Source: Planococcus salinus
Lineage (GTDB): Bacteria; Bacillota; Bacilli; Bacillales_A; Planococcaceae
Direction of reading: 5' to 3'
Assembly (NCBI RefSeq): GCF_003719725.1
Contig: NZ_RIAX01000009.1
Span: forward strand, 1 to 64,000
DNA: 64,000 bases
Both the position numbers and the translations under genes were made by a program. Under the pieces are notes generated by a model that searched no databases, was not told the DNA's origin, and saw only the letters and a list, made by a program, of their open reading frames with translations. Shown piece after piece: positions 44,424-54,268 of the stretch (position 1 is the first letter of the stretch; every line of letters starts with the position of its first letter).

Positions 44424-44620
44424 TCATAACTTCCTTTCCAAGTGGGTTTTAATGAAATATTATCATTCCTCTACCTTAATTTCACGAATAATCAAACTAT
44501 TTAATATTAAATTTCACTTCCTGGCGGGCTTTATTCCTTTCCTAACGCCTTCCGTCTTGAATAAAACAGAAATCTCCAGCAGGAAGCGATTTCTCACAGT
44601 ATGTCTAACCTCCTAAAAAA

Positions 44621-44640
44621 GACCTCTCAGTTGAGAAGTC
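44621..44640 (-). terminator. Terminator for the DUF4181 gene
   Basis: A GACTTCTCA/TGAGAGGTC stem is followed by a T6 run on the minus strand. A TTGACACAGGGA-containing repeat directly adjoins it. Confidence 0.7.
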
Positions 44641-44646
44641 TCTATA

Positions 44647-44668
44647 GGTTTGACACAGGGAAGATTTT
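44647..44668 (+). repeat. Dispersed repeat GTTTGACACAG, copy 1
   Basis: GGTTTGACACAGGGAAGATT shares its core with copies at 61068-61092 and 63962-63985. Each lies just after a hairpin. Confidence 0.6.
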
Positions 44669-44732
44669 AACGTAAATCAGGAGGGTCACTCCTTCCGGCT
44701 TTCACTTAACTGCCACCAGTGCAATACAGTCT

Positions 44733-45371
44733 TCACTCCACAATCACTTCCGAAGCCAGCTTGTAAGGGAAATCCGACGGCAAATCGAATGGCATCACCC
44801 GGACAAGAGTTCCTTCCTCCAGTTCATCAAAACCACGGACTTCCCCCTTGAACAGCGTATGATCCGTCATATGAACTTCATGGACGGTCGATCCGGTCCC
44901 GAAGTTGAACGAAGTCACTTCGACCATGAAACTCGTATCTGTCTTTTCGGTCACCACTCCCTCAAATCCGCCGAAAAGGAAGAAGTTGAATTGGATAACG
45001 AACACAATCGCTGCCACAAAAACAGCCATTTGGGTCAATGTGAGAATCGACTGCTTCGGATTTTCAGATGCACGCCACTCGAAGAATGCCCTGACCAGAT
45101 GGTCCACCACAATCAATGCAATAACCGCAACCAAATAGTACGACGGCGGATACTTATCCAAAGCCACGAAATAAAGGAGTACCAGACCCACAATCAGCGT
45201 GCCGCCCCTCACAAACCAGTCGACTTTCCGGTGCTGGTCGTTGATGTGGTTATAGGAAAAGAACTCTCTCTTGCTCGGTTCAATTTTAAATAGTTTTCGA
45301 AGTGCAAACTTCAAAATGTAATTTATTGCGAACACAATTAGAAAGAAAAATAATAAGTTCATAAATGACAT
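44733..45371 (-). CDS. DUF4181-type membrane protein
   Basis: The protein has an N-terminal helix, two to three more helices up to about residue 130 (VRGGTLIVGLVLLYF, YYLVAVIALIVVDHLV), and a C-terminal beta domain with acidic residues (EVHMTDHTLFKGEV). The FKIEPSKREFFSYNHIND segment fits DUF4181. The function is unknown. GGGGAGG is 3 nt before the ATG at 45371; an ATG three codons later (45362) is an alternative. Confidence 0.7.
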   Translation of the reverse strand: MSFMNLLFFFLIVFAINYILKFALRKLFKIEPSKREFFSYNHINDQHRKVDWFVRGGTLIVGLVLLYFVALDKYPPSYYLVAVIALIVVDHLVRAFFEWRASENPKQSILTLTQMAVFVAAIVFVIQFNFFLFGGFEGVVTEKTDTSFMVEVTSFNFGTGSTVHEVHMTDHTLFKGEVRGFDELEEGTLVRVMPFDLPSDFPYKLASEVIVE

Positions 45372-45667
45372 CTGCCTCCCCACCAAACGGATTAAGCTTT
45401 GAGTGCTTCATACGGGATGTATTCAATAGAAGGTGATGAAAATCCTTTTATTGGAATGAATTATCACCTTAAACATCATCCTCATCGAATTTCTTACTCA
45501 CAACAGTTTTCTGGAAGCTGACACCTCTATCGTAAGTGAACATATACTCAGTCAACGTATCCCCATCTATTAAAATGATTTTCTTATCGATTATTCCAAC
45601 AAACTCTATTACACCTTACAAAGGAAAAGGCGCCACACGCTCGGAAGTTCTTTAAAGCTAAAGAAAG
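45372..45667. other. Intergenic, no feature
   Basis: I see no supported ORF or repeat here. Confidence 0.5.
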
Positions 45668-45712
45668 CCCCGTAAATTCAGTAACTTGTAAAAAGTCGCT
45701 GAATTTACGGGG
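45668..45712 (+). terminator. Hairpin terminator
   Basis: CCCCGTAAATTCAG and its exact complement flank a 17-nt loop, with TATTTTCG after. It stands in a gap before the catabolic operon. The transcript it ends is not clear. Confidence 0.6.
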
Positions 45713-45865
45713 TATTTTCGTGCCTCTCTTCCTGTTCGCTCCACAAATCTCCAGAATTTGTGGGATGCCACAAAAACTCTTTTCATTTTTCATGGGTTCT
45801 CCTATATAGTTCATTTGTAAAAAGTAATAATATTTAAACAATTAAAAATTAAAGGAAGTGAGTTT

Positions 45866-47413
45866 GTGAGCAAGTTACTGGATACGGAAGAATTCAAAGC
45901 CAAAGCAGAGAAACCAGGATTTTTGGAAAAAAGCTTAAACAAAGTGGAAATTTACGGGAACAAACTTCCCGATCCTGTAACTCTTTTCGCTGTGTTTACA
46001 TTGATCATACTTGTCGCTTCAGCTGTATTTGCACAACTCGGCATCAAGTCGGTTCACCCCGGAACGGGTGAAGAAATCCATGTGGTCAACTTGCTGAATG
46101 GCGAAGGGATTCGGACAATTGTCGAAACGCTGGTACCGAACTTCACCAGCTTCCCTCCGCTCGGCCTTGTATTGGTCGTCATGCTCGGAGTTGGTCTTGC
46201 GGAATCGACCGGCCTCATTACGACATTTATGAAGACGACTATTTTGAACGCACCGGTAAAGATCATTTTGCCGACCATCCTTTTGATTGCTGTTTTGGGC
46301 AACACGGCTGCAGACGCTGCACAAGTTGTCTTGCCTCCGATCGCAGCGATGATTTTTGCGGCTCTCGGCCGTAACCCGATTGCAGGGCTCATCGCCGGTT
46401 ATGCGACGGTTACAGGTGCTTTCAGTGCCAACTTGATCGTCAGCATGCTGGATCCGTTATTGTCCGGCTTTACCCAAGCCGGCGCCAATTTGATCGACCC
46501 GAATTATACTGCTAATCCGGCGATCAACTGGTATTTCATGATTGCTTCGACATTTGTCATTATTCCTGTCGCCGCGCTGGTGACTACGAAAATCACCGAA
46601 CCGCGTCTTGGCGTCTATACAGGAAAAGTTGAAAAGCTGGAAAAAACAACTGCCGATGAAAAGCGCGGCCTGATCTGGGCAGGAGTGACGCTCGCTCTTT
46701 ATGCAGCACTCATCGTTTGGCTGGTTGTTCCGGAAAACGGAATTTTACGTGACCAGGAAACCGGCGGGATTATTGTATCTCCTTTCATGACCGGCATTGT
46801 TCCAATCATGCTGTTCGGCTTTTTCATCCCGGCCATCGCTTACGGCTTTGGTGCCAAAGTATTGAAAAACGACAAAGATGTTGCGGAGCACTTAACCAAA
46901 GCAATGAGTGGCATGGGCGGTTATATCGTTTTGGCTTTTGTTGCAGCTCAAATGATCGCTTTCTTCGGACTGAGCAACCTTGGCCCGATTATCGCCATCG
47001 AAGGTGCAGGCTTCCTGCAAAATATGGGCTTCGAAGGTTTGCCATTGATTTTAGGTTTTATTGTCATCGCTGGTTTGATCAATCTTCTGGTCGCCAGTGC
47101 TTCTGCGAAATGGGCGCTTCTCGCTCCCGTCTTTGTCCCGATGTTCATGCTGCTCGGCTATGACCCGGCCGTGACGCAAGTCGCTTACCGTATTGCAGAT
47201 TCCATTACAAATCCGATTACACCGATGCTGGCGTATTTCGCGATTTTGCTGACATTTGCGAAGAAATACGACAAAAATATCGGAATCGGGACGCTTCTTG
47301 CGTCATTGCTGCCATATTCCATCGCTTTTGCGATTTTTTGGACAGTTCTGTTCAGCGCCTGGTTCCTGCTCGGACTCCCGCTGGGCCCTGGCGGTAACAT
47401 TTACTTACCATAA
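45866..47413 (+). CDS. AbgT-family transporter
   Basis: This is a 515-residue, about 11-helix protein of the AbgT family. It has the LVPNFTSFPPLGLVLVVMLG entry, the DAAQVVLPPIAAMIF region, and the re-entrant loop near ASASAKWALLAPVFVP. Members import p-aminobenzoyl-glutamate or export sulfonamides; the hydrolase genes behind it favour uptake. AAAGGAAG precedes a GTG start. It is first in an operon of three. Confidence 0.9.
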   Translation: MSKLLDTEEFKAKAEKPGFLEKSLNKVEIYGNKLPDPVTLFAVFTLIILVASAVFAQLGIKSVHPGTGEEIHVVNLLNGEGIRTIVETLVPNFTSFPPLGLVLVVMLGVGLAESTGLITTFMKTTILNAPVKIILPTILLIAVLGNTAADAAQVVLPPIAAMIFAALGRNPIAGLIAGYATVTGAFSANLIVSMLDPLLSGFTQAGANLIDPNYTANPAINWYFMIASTFVIIPVAALVTTKITEPRLGVYTGKVEKLEKTTADEKRGLIWAGVTLALYAALIVWLVVPENGILRDQETGGIIVSPFMTGIVPIMLFGFFIPAIAYGFGAKVLKNDKDVAEHLTKAMSGMGGYIVLAFVAAQMIAFFGLSNLGPIIAIEGAGFLQNMGFEGLPLILGFIVIAGLINLLVASASAKWALLAPVFVPMFMLLGYDPAVTQVAYRIADSITNPITPMLAYFAILLTFAKKYDKNIGIGTLLASLLPYSIAFAIFWTVLFSAWFLLGLPLGPGGNIYLP

Positions 47414-47429
47414 TTGAGGAGGAATAGAT

Positions 47430-48638
47430 TTGGCCATCAAATTTGAAAACATTACATTATACACAGGTACAGGAAAGAAATTCACCAATTCGGCGATTAT
47501 TGTTCAGGACGATAAAATCATCGCTTCCGGCGACGAAGCGCTTCAGCAGGAAGCGGCTGAAACAATTGACGGCAGCGGAAAAACAGTGCTTCCTGGTTTT
47601 TTCGATATGCATGTCCACCTTGGGATGGACGGTATTGCAGATCCGTTCTCACAAGTTGAAACAGATACACAAGCCACTTCCGCCTATCGCCACCAAGTCA
47701 ATGCTATTAAGCAACTGCAATCGGGAGTCACAAGTGTACGGAACCTCGGTTCGAAATGGCATATTGACTTGTCTTACCGTGATGCTGTCAACTCCGGACT
47801 GCTCTCAGGTCCGACAGTCTACGGTTCAGGCCAGCCGATTGTTATGACAGGCGGACACGGCTACCCTCTCGCTACCGAAGCAGACGGTGTAGACGAAATC
47901 AGAAAAGTGGCCCGCCAAACTTTGAAACAGGGAGCCGACGTATTGAAATTGATGGCGACCGGCGGCGTCATGACGCCTGGCGTAGACCCCGGTTCCCCGC
48001 AATTGTCCGAAAAAGAAATGCAGGCGGCCATCGAAGAGGCAACTCATGCAGGCAAAACGACCGCATCTCATGCACAAGGTACAATCGGCATTCAAAACGC
48101 TGTGCGCGCCGGTATCACGACGATTGAACACGGCATTTTCCTGGATGATAAAACGATTGAATTGATGATCAAACACGGCACGGTTTTGGTGCCGACGCTC
48201 GCCGCGCCTTATTACATCGTTCAAAATGCAAACACCGGCGGTATTCCTCCACACGCCATAAAAAAAGCGGTTGCTTGCTTTACAGCACATAAAGAAAGCT
48301 TCAACAAAGCTGTAAAAGCCGGTGTGAAAATCGCGTCAGGAACCGATGCCGGAACACCGTTCAACCTTCACGGCGATTTTGCCAAAGAGCTGGAACTGAT
48401 GCACGAAGGCGGCATGACGATTCTCGACATCATTACGGCAGCTACATATGATGCCGCTGCTGTACTGAATGTGCAGGATACTGTCGGTTCACTCGAAAAA
48501 GGCAAAGCGGCTGATTTTATCTTGCTGAACGAAGATCCGGAAAACACCATCCAGGCATTCCGCAATATAGATTCAGTTTATAAAGGGGGGAAATTGGTTC
48601 ATGACCAGCGAAACCGGAAGTTTGTCCATAGTTACTGA
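47430..48638 (+). CDS. Amidohydrolase (metal-dependent, imidazolonepropionase-like)
   Basis: This 402-residue TIM-barrel amidohydrolase carries DMHVHLGM (two metal His), a Lys in VLKLMATGG, His in ASHAQG and EHGIFLD, and Asp in SGTDAGTPF. That is the full binuclear set. Relatives hydrolyse dipeptides and N-acyl amino acids such as Xaa-Pro substrates. The start is TTG, 6-7 nt after GAGGAGG. It is the second gene of the operon; its 3' end overlaps the next gene by 38 nt. Confidence 0.85.
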   Translation: MAIKFENITLYTGTGKKFTNSAIIVQDDKIIASGDEALQQEAAETIDGSGKTVLPGFFDMHVHLGMDGIADPFSQVETDTQATSAYRHQVNAIKQLQSGVTSVRNLGSKWHIDLSYRDAVNSGLLSGPTVYGSGQPIVMTGGHGYPLATEADGVDEIRKVARQTLKQGADVLKLMATGGVMTPGVDPGSPQLSEKEMQAAIEEATHAGKTTASHAQGTIGIQNAVRAGITTIEHGIFLDDKTIELMIKHGTVLVPTLAAPYYIVQNANTGGIPPHAIKKAVACFTAHKESFNKAVKAGVKIASGTDAGTPFNLHGDFAKELELMHEGGMTILDIITAATYDAAAVLNVQDTVGSLEKGKAADFILLNEDPENTIQAFRNIDSVYKGGKLVHDQRNRKFVHSY

Positions 48639-49818
48639 AGGGTTGGAAGAAATCTGCCGGGACCTGGAAAATTTGTTTCCTGAAATGGTCGATATCCGCC
48701 GGCATTTCCATCAATATCCCGAACTTTCCCATCAGGAAGTGGAAACGCCGAAACGAATCGCGGCATATTACCGGGAACTGGGCCTGGAAGTGCGGACTGG
48801 CGTAGGCGGCCGCGGCGTTGTGGCCACGTTCAAGGCTGCCGCTCCCCTTAAAACCATCGCTTTTCGTGCAGATTTTGATGCTTTGCCGATTCAGGATGAA
48901 AAAGATGTGCCATATAAGTCTACTGTGGAGAATGTGATGCACGCATGCGGGCATGATGGCCATACTGCCGCATTGATGGTTTTCGCCAAAAGCCTGGTGA
49001 ATCAGTCCGAGCGAGTGCAGCATAATGTCGTCTTCATCCATCAATTCGGCGAGGAAGTAACTCCGGGCGGTGCTCAAGCTATGATTGAGGATGGTTGTCT
49101 CGACGGAGTCGATGCTATTTACGGCTGCCACTTTCAAAGTACCATGCCTTCAGGTGTCATGTTTTATAAAGAAGGCTATATCCAGGCAGCAGTCGATACT
49201 TTCACTATCACCATTAACGGAAAAGGCGGCCATGGCGCCATTCCTCATGAAACGGTTGATCCGATTGTGATCGCGTCCCATATTGTCACGGCGCTCCAGA
49301 CAATCGTCAGCCGGAATACGGATCCTTTAAAGCAATTGGTCGTTTCAGTCGGTTCGATCCACGGCGGAAAAGCAAATAACGTTATTCCGACAGAAGCTGT
49401 GATGACCGGCACCATTCGCTCTTACGAACCGGAAATCCGCACCCTTGCTTCACAGCGTCTCTCTTCCATTGCCAGCCAAGTGGCACAGGCAATGGGCGCA
49501 CAGGCTGATGTCCAAATTGATAATGGCTATGACGCTTTATGGAACCACCCCGCCGAGACGCAGATTGCCAAAAGGGCAATGACGCAAGTTCTTGGCCCGG
49601 ATGCCGTTTCTGAAACACCTTCGGTCATGCCCGGTGAAGACTTCGCCTATTATACACAGCATGTGCCGGGATCATTTATTTTCGCAGGAGCGCAGGTTGA
49701 TGAAGAAAGTTCAATCTACCCGCATCACCACGCTATGTTCGATTTTGACGAAACCGCGATGCTGAACACTGCAAAGTCATTCGCTGCTATTTTATTTGAA
49801 TATGATAACGCGGAATAA
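48601..49818 (+). CDS. M20-family amidohydrolase (aminoacylase-like)
   Basis: This is a 405-residue M20D enzyme: RRHFHQYPELSHQE start, HACGHDGHTAAL, FGEEVTPGGAQAMIE, KGGHGAIPHETVDP and VMPGEDFAYY near the end. The metal ligands (Cys/His of CGHDGH, Glu-Glu, His) are intact. These enzymes cut N-acyl amino acids or hippurate and, together with AbgT, may split p-aminobenzoyl-glutamate. Its ATG lies inside the upstream gene, 8 nt after AAAGGGGGG, so translation is coupled. Confidence 0.88.
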   Translation: MTSETGSLSIVTEGLEEICRDLENLFPEMVDIRRHFHQYPELSHQEVETPKRIAAYYRELGLEVRTGVGGRGVVATFKAAAPLKTIAFRADFDALPIQDEKDVPYKSTVENVMHACGHDGHTAALMVFAKSLVNQSERVQHNVVFIHQFGEEVTPGGAQAMIEDGCLDGVDAIYGCHFQSTMPSGVMFYKEGYIQAAVDTFTITINGKGGHGAIPHETVDPIVIASHIVTALQTIVSRNTDPLKQLVVSVGSIHGGKANNVIPTEAVMTGTIRSYEPEIRTLASQRLSSIASQVAQAMGAQADVQIDNGYDALWNHPAETQIAKRAMTQVLGPDAVSETPSVMPGEDFAYYTQHVPGSFIFAGAQVDEESSIYPHHHAMFDFDETAMLNTAKSFAAILFEYDNAE

Positions 49819-49831
49819 TTTGGCGCAGAAA

Positions 49832-49862
49832 GCGGCTCTTTTGAGAGCCGTTTTCTTTTTTT
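49832..49862 (+). terminator. Operon terminator
   Basis: CGGCTCT and AGAGCCG flank a 4-5 nt loop, and a long T run follows. Confidence 0.85.
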
Positions 49863-49931
49863 GAATTTTTTCAATTTCTTTTGTATGATTGATTACAATG
49901 AATCAAAAAAATGGAGGGAATGACCGTTACT

Positions 49932-51653
49932 ATGCCGCTGTTGCACAACTCATTTTCCCAGTCGCAAATGGAAGCTTTGATAAAAGTGGCAGAAGCCGTG
50001 AACTCAACTCTGAATTTAAAAGAACTGTTCCAATTGACTTTGGAAGAATCCATAAAAGCCATACAAGACGCAGACGGCGGTGTCTTGTTTTTATATGATA
50101 AAGAACTCGCCAAACTGGTTTGTCCCTCTTTTGTTAACTTCACTCCAACCGTCACCAAAATTTCTTTGGACCCGAATGAATCGATTACCGGAAATTGCTT
50201 TTCGAGCCGGAAACCGATCCTCATTACTTCTCCTGAAGAACTGGCTGCTGAAACTGAATCGATGTCAGCATCAAACCGCCGACTGTTTGATGCATCACTT
50301 GCCGTCCATTCCGGACAAAACGCTTTCCGTGTGATGTGTGTTCCGCTGATCACTGAAAACGATGACTGCATCGGCGCCATCACGCTCAATGGTTTTGCCG
50401 AAGAAGGTACGTTTTCAGAGGAGGATCTACGGCTTCTGCAAGCGATTGCCGGGCAGGCAGCCATTGCTCTTTCGAAAGCGCAGCTGCATTTTGATCTGCA
50501 GGAAAAGAACGAGCAGTTCGAGCAAATCATCACTTATCAGCAGCAATTGCTGCTGAAGATGAATGCCGGTGCAGGACTGGCTTCCATGCTGGAACAGCTG
50601 AGCAAGCAAATCCAAAAGCCTGTTTCTTTATTGACGATATATGGAGAACATATACAGCTTGGCGACTTGAAAGACCATTTTGTAACGAACGAATTTCCGA
50701 TTCAAAGCGGCCGTCTGCTGCTTGGCAAATTGTTTGTCTCTACAGAGCCTGGACATGAAATTTCCGATACGGACTGCTATTTCATCCAGCAAAGCATTTT
50801 GTTCTTCACATTGGAAATCAACAGGGAATCAGCTCTTCGGGAAGTCGAACACCGCTTTAAATCCGAACTGATGGATGATTTGTTGAATGGCATTTTAAAA
50901 GAGGACTTCCTGATACGGGCAAAAGGGCTTGGACTCGATATCGACAATTTGCTGTTGCCGGTGACCGCTATAACAGAAGCCACGTCAACAGAAGAAAGCA
51001 TCACAGATTTCAGCTGGAAACGGGAAATCGCCAATTTGCTGCAGGTGGAAGTAAACCAGCACTTCCCAGGGAGCCTGGTCGTCCAAAAACAACAGCGCTA
51101 TATTGTCCTGTTATCGGTGCGGGATGACATTTCGAAACCGTTCCTGTTGAAAAAAATTAAACGGCTGGCTGACGATCTGCAACGGCTCATCAATCAGCAA
51201 GTGCAGAATCTCACGATTAAATTAGGCATCGGCAAGTGCGTCCATCACATTGAGGAACTGCCTGATTCCATCGAAGACTCCATCAAAGTCCTTCAGTTTC
51301 TGCATGATTCCGATTCTCGTGAAAACGTCATAGACAGCGCGTCACTCGGATTCGAACGCCTTTTGATCCCAAATAAAGATAAAGACATCGACGCGTTCGT
51401 TATGTCGACATTAGGAGCCATCATCCGGTATGACCAGGAAAAAGACAGCAAGTTGCTGAAGACACTCAGGACCTATACTCAATTTCTTCAACGTCCGGGA
51501 CAAGCTGCCAAAGAATTGCATATTCATTTGAATACACTGCATTACCGTTTGAAAAAGATATCGGAACTGCTCCATGTCGATTTGCAGGATTCCAATGACC
51601 TCCTGAACCTTCAGCTGGCCTGCAAGTTGCTGCCGGAAGATATTGAGAAGTAA
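49932..51653 (+). CDS. PucR-type regulator with GAF domain
   Basis: This protein of about 573 residues has an N-terminal GAF sensor (residues about 8-180; LKELFQLTLEESIKAIQDADGG starts the domain in two parts). A coiled linker and a PucR middle region follow. The C-terminal helix-turn-helix has the PucR signature AAKELHIHLNTLHYRLKKI. It lies just after the AbgT operon and probably controls it in response to the imported compound. The start is uncertain: GGAGGG is 12 nt before ATG 49932, while ATG 49911 and 49920 overlap or abut it. Confidence 0.8.
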   Translation: MPLLHNSFSQSQMEALIKVAEAVNSTLNLKELFQLTLEESIKAIQDADGGVLFLYDKELAKLVCPSFVNFTPTVTKISLDPNESITGNCFSSRKPILITSPEELAAETESMSASNRRLFDASLAVHSGQNAFRVMCVPLITENDDCIGAITLNGFAEEGTFSEEDLRLLQAIAGQAAIALSKAQLHFDLQEKNEQFEQIITYQQQLLLKMNAGAGLASMLEQLSKQIQKPVSLLTIYGEHIQLGDLKDHFVTNEFPIQSGRLLLGKLFVSTEPGHEISDTDCYFIQQSILFFTLEINRESALREVEHRFKSELMDDLLNGILKEDFLIRAKGLGLDIDNLLLPVTAITEATSTEESITDFSWKREIANLLQVEVNQHFPGSLVVQKQQRYIVLLSVRDDISKPFLLKKIKRLADDLQRLINQQVQNLTIKLGIGKCVHHIEELPDSIEDSIKVLQFLHDSDSRENVIDSASLGFERLLIPNKDKDIDAFVMSTLGAIIRYDQEKDSKLLKTLRTYTQFLQRPGQAAKELHIHLNTLHYRLKKISELLHVDLQDSNDLLNLQLACKLLPEDIEK

Positions 51654-51658
51654 AAGTG

Positions 51659-51698
51659 AAAAAGAGTCACATCCATTCGTTTGGATGTGGCTCTTTTT
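51659..51698 (+). terminator. Bidirectional terminator
   Basis: AAAAAGAGTCACATCC and its near-complement lie between convergent genes. Confidence 0.9.
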
Positions 51699-51713
51699 CC
51701 GTGTATTCCTGTA

Positions 51714-52478
51714 TTAAGAGAGAACCTCTGATTTTTTCTTGTTCTTGATGCTGACCAACGCCCCGACTGCAACAATGGCAAGCAATACTCCCCAGAAGAT
51801 AAGCTTCCATTCTGCCGAGTGGACGAAATCGTAAGGCAGGATGCCGAGATTTTTATGCCCCAACGTCAGGACGGTCAGTTTCACGCCGACCCAGCCGACA
51901 ATGACGAACGCGGTTGTTTCCAGTTGCGGATAGTTCGCCAGCAATTTAACGAATTTATGTGCCGCAAAACGCATGATGACAAGACCGACCAAACCTCCGG
52001 CAAGCATGACGCCGAACTGGCCACCGTTGATGCCGCCCACTTCCATCGAACCCAGGTGAGGCAACGTCATCGCCAAAGCGACAGCCGCGAGCATGGAGTC
52101 GATGGCGAAGGCGATGTCCGCCAACTCGACTTTGAAAACTGTCATCCAGAAACCGGAGCCTTTTGTCGCTTCCGGCTCCAGCGAGTGTTCCTTGCCTTTT
52201 CGCTGATCATAAATGTGCTTGAAGGCGATAAACAACAGGTAAGCCGCCCCCAACGCCTGAATCTGCCAAACATCGACGAGCAGCGTGATCAGGAACAACG
52301 CTGCGAAACGGAAAACGAACGCTCCCAGCAAGCCATAGAACAACGCTTTTTTCTGCTGCTCTTTCGGCAAATGCTTGACCATAACCGCCATCACCACCGC
52401 ATTGTCTGCGGCCAGTAACCCTTCAAGTGCTACAAGGACCAGCAGCACCCACACATATTCCAACAAAATCGCTTCCAT
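51714..52478 (-). CDS. TerC-family Mn exporter (YkoY/MeeY-like)
   Basis: This 254-residue, seven-helix TerC protein has the two Asp/Asn-bearing helices ALEGLLAADNAVVMA and VELADIAFAIDSMLA that form the cation path. Bacterial relatives controlled by yybP-ykoY riboswitches export manganese to metalate secreted proteins. This gene has such a riboswitch upstream. The ATG lies close to the riboswitch terminator. The tail is basic (KNKKKS). Confidence 0.9.
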   Translation of the reverse strand: MEAILLEYVWVLLVLVALEGLLAADNAVVMAVMVKHLPKEQQKKALFYGLLGAFVFRFAALFLITLLVDVWQIQALGAAYLLFIAFKHIYDQRKGKEHSLEPEATKGSGFWMTVFKVELADIAFAIDSMLAAVALAMTLPHLGSMEVGGINGGQFGVMLAGGLVGLVIMRFAAHKFVKLLANYPQLETTAFVIVGWVGVKLTVLTLGHKNLGILPYDFVHSAEWKLIFWGVLLAIVAVGALVSIKNKKKSEVLS

Positions 52479-52510
52479 CTTCCAAACCCCCAGCTAATTT
52501 TTTGCAACAA

Positions 52511-52645
52511 AAAAGACCCAGCCTAATTAAAGGCAAAGGTCTTGCTAAGCAAAATTAACTGCTATCACAGCCGGTGGCTCTTAACCACGTAATGACGACT
52601 GTGAAATAGGTTTCCCTATAGCTACTCCCCTTTGACGAATGTCAA
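52511..52645 (-). promoter_or_regulatory. yybP-ykoY manganese riboswitch with terminator
   Basis: On the minus strand, AAAGGGGAGTAGC (about 52620-52632) and GAGCCACCGGCTGTGAT are the conserved arms of the yybP-ykoY aptamer. A terminator follows: AAGACCTTTGCCTTT with its complement and T6 at 52511-52543. Mn2+ binding should block the terminator and raise exporter levels. Confidence 0.9.
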
Positions 52646-52679
52646 AAGTCTATTGAGTTGTAACGTCAGTATAGCACCA

Positions 52680-53063
52680 TCCGAAAGAAAACACCATATT
52701 ATTTTTGCCTGAATTGTGAAATAATACAGTGATTTGAGACATATGAAAATTCACTTGGGCTTCTATTTTCTGATATTCAGGCGAGGAAGGGTAGTTTGGT
52801 TTCTGAAGCGGTCGTATGTAATTGAAATAGCGCGCATTTCTTGTGCATGTTTAGTGTATGAATTGAATTGCGTATGAGACAGGGACGCGTCATTAATTTA
52901 TGGTTCTGTGTTGTCTGAAACGCTTAGAATCGTTATGACACAGAGTGACAGTTCATGATGATTTTTAGAATCATCTGCAGGGTATGAGCATAGAAAAGAG
53001 TAGAATTACTTTTTTAAAAATTGATTGAATGTTTATAAAATGCAGGAAGGAAGTGAACAGCAT
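52680..53063. other. Intergenic region before the antiporter
   Basis: This is 384 bp of non-coding, AT-rich sequence holding the promoters of the divergent riboswitch transcript and antiporter. No known RNA element is seen. Confidence 0.5.
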
Positions 53064-54020
53064 TTGACTTATCTATTATTGTTGGTAGGGTTCGCTCTTT
53101 TGATCAAAGGAGCTGATTTTTTTGTGGAAGGAGCTTCAAAAATAGCGCAAAGCTTGAGGGTTTCGCCTTTATTGATCGGCTTAACGATTGTGGCTTTCGG
53201 TACAAGTGCACCGGAAGCGTCAGTCAGTTTTATTGCCGCCTTCGAAGGAAGCAGTGATGTAGCGATCGGGAATGTAGTCGGCAGCAACATCTTTAATATA
53301 ACTCTCATTTTAGGAGTTACCGCCCTGGTCTTCCCTTTAGTGGTTCAGAGCGAAACGATAAGAAAAGAAATTCCCTTCGCCTTGCTTGGTGCAGTTGCCT
53401 TGCTGCTCCTTATCAGCGATATTCAACTCCAATCCGCAGGCAGCAATCTCATTACAAGAACGGAAGGCATTATGCTGCTGCTCTTCTTTGCAGTATTTCT
53501 ATACTATATCTTCGAAGTGGCAAGGAAAGATCGCCTGAACACGGAAGAAAATCCCGCTGATACCGCGAACGTGTCCAGGGTAAAAAATTCGCTCTTAACA
53601 ATCGGCGGGCTTGCCGGCATCATCTTCGGCGGCAGCCTCGTAGTAGAAAACAGCATCCAGATCGCCCTTTCCCTTGGAATGAGCGAGACCTTAGTCGGTT
53701 TGACGATAGTGGCTGTAGGTACTTCGCTTCCGGAGCTGGTCACCTCTGTAACCGCAGCTTTGAAGAAGCAGGTGGACATTGCTTTGGGAAACATCATCGG
53801 CAGCAATATCTTTAATATCTTCTTTATATTAGGAACTTCCGCAACGATTCATCCTTTAACTGTCGATTCGAAGATCTTTTCGGATGTCTGGCTGATGATC
53901 GCTGTGACCGTTCTTTTAATGATCCTTGCAAGAACCAAGTATACGATTTCAAAGATGGAAGGGTCGGTTTTGGCCGTCATTTATATCGTTTATGTCGTTT
54001 ATATTATTTTACGGAATTAA
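53064..54020 (+). CDS. Ca2+/Na+ antiporter (CaCA, YrbG-like)
   Basis: This 318-residue protein has ten helices and two inverted alpha-repeats: FGTSAPEASVSF with GNVVGSNIFN, and VGTSLPELVTSV with GNIIGSNIFN. The acidic ion-binding residues (PE in both repeats) are present. It exchanges Ca2+ or other cations for Na+/H+. The start is TTG at 53064, 10 nt after AAGGAAG; the upstream in-frame ATG at 53040 lacks an SD. Confidence 0.9.
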   Translation: MTYLLLLVGFALLIKGADFFVEGASKIAQSLRVSPLLIGLTIVAFGTSAPEASVSFIAAFEGSSDVAIGNVVGSNIFNITLILGVTALVFPLVVQSETIRKEIPFALLGAVALLLLISDIQLQSAGSNLITRTEGIMLLLFFAVFLYYIFEVARKDRLNTEENPADTANVSRVKNSLLTIGGLAGIIFGGSLVVENSIQIALSLGMSETLVGLTIVAVGTSLPELVTSVTAALKKQVDIALGNIIGSNIFNIFFILGTSATIHPLTVDSKIFSDVWLMIAVTVLLMILARTKYTISKMEGSVLAVIYIVYVVYIILRN

Positions 54021-54135
54021 ACGGAATAAAAGAATGCAGATAAAAAAGGAACGCTTTCTTCCAGGCAGGATTGTAGGCGATTAGTTTTTGACTTAAACAT
54101 CTTCAATCTGGCCATCCGCTTTCCTGCGGTATGTA

Positions 54136-54246
54136 CTGCACCGGCCGAGTGGTAGTGCACTCGGTCTTTTTATATGTCTAGATTACAGGTATTAAGTTTT
54201 TAGGTTCTGTTATTTATAATGAGTGCGGTTTCGCTTCCCTGGAAGT
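54136..54246 (+). repeat. Direct repeat A with terminator hairpin
   Basis: This stretch contains CCGAGTG...CACTCGG plus a T run (54145-54171), which may terminate the antiporter transcript. The next 75 nt end in GGTTTCGCTTCCC. About 110 nt are repeated with changes at 54744-54851. Confidence 0.65.
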
Positions 54247-54268
54247 GAAACCATAATTTATCGCATAA

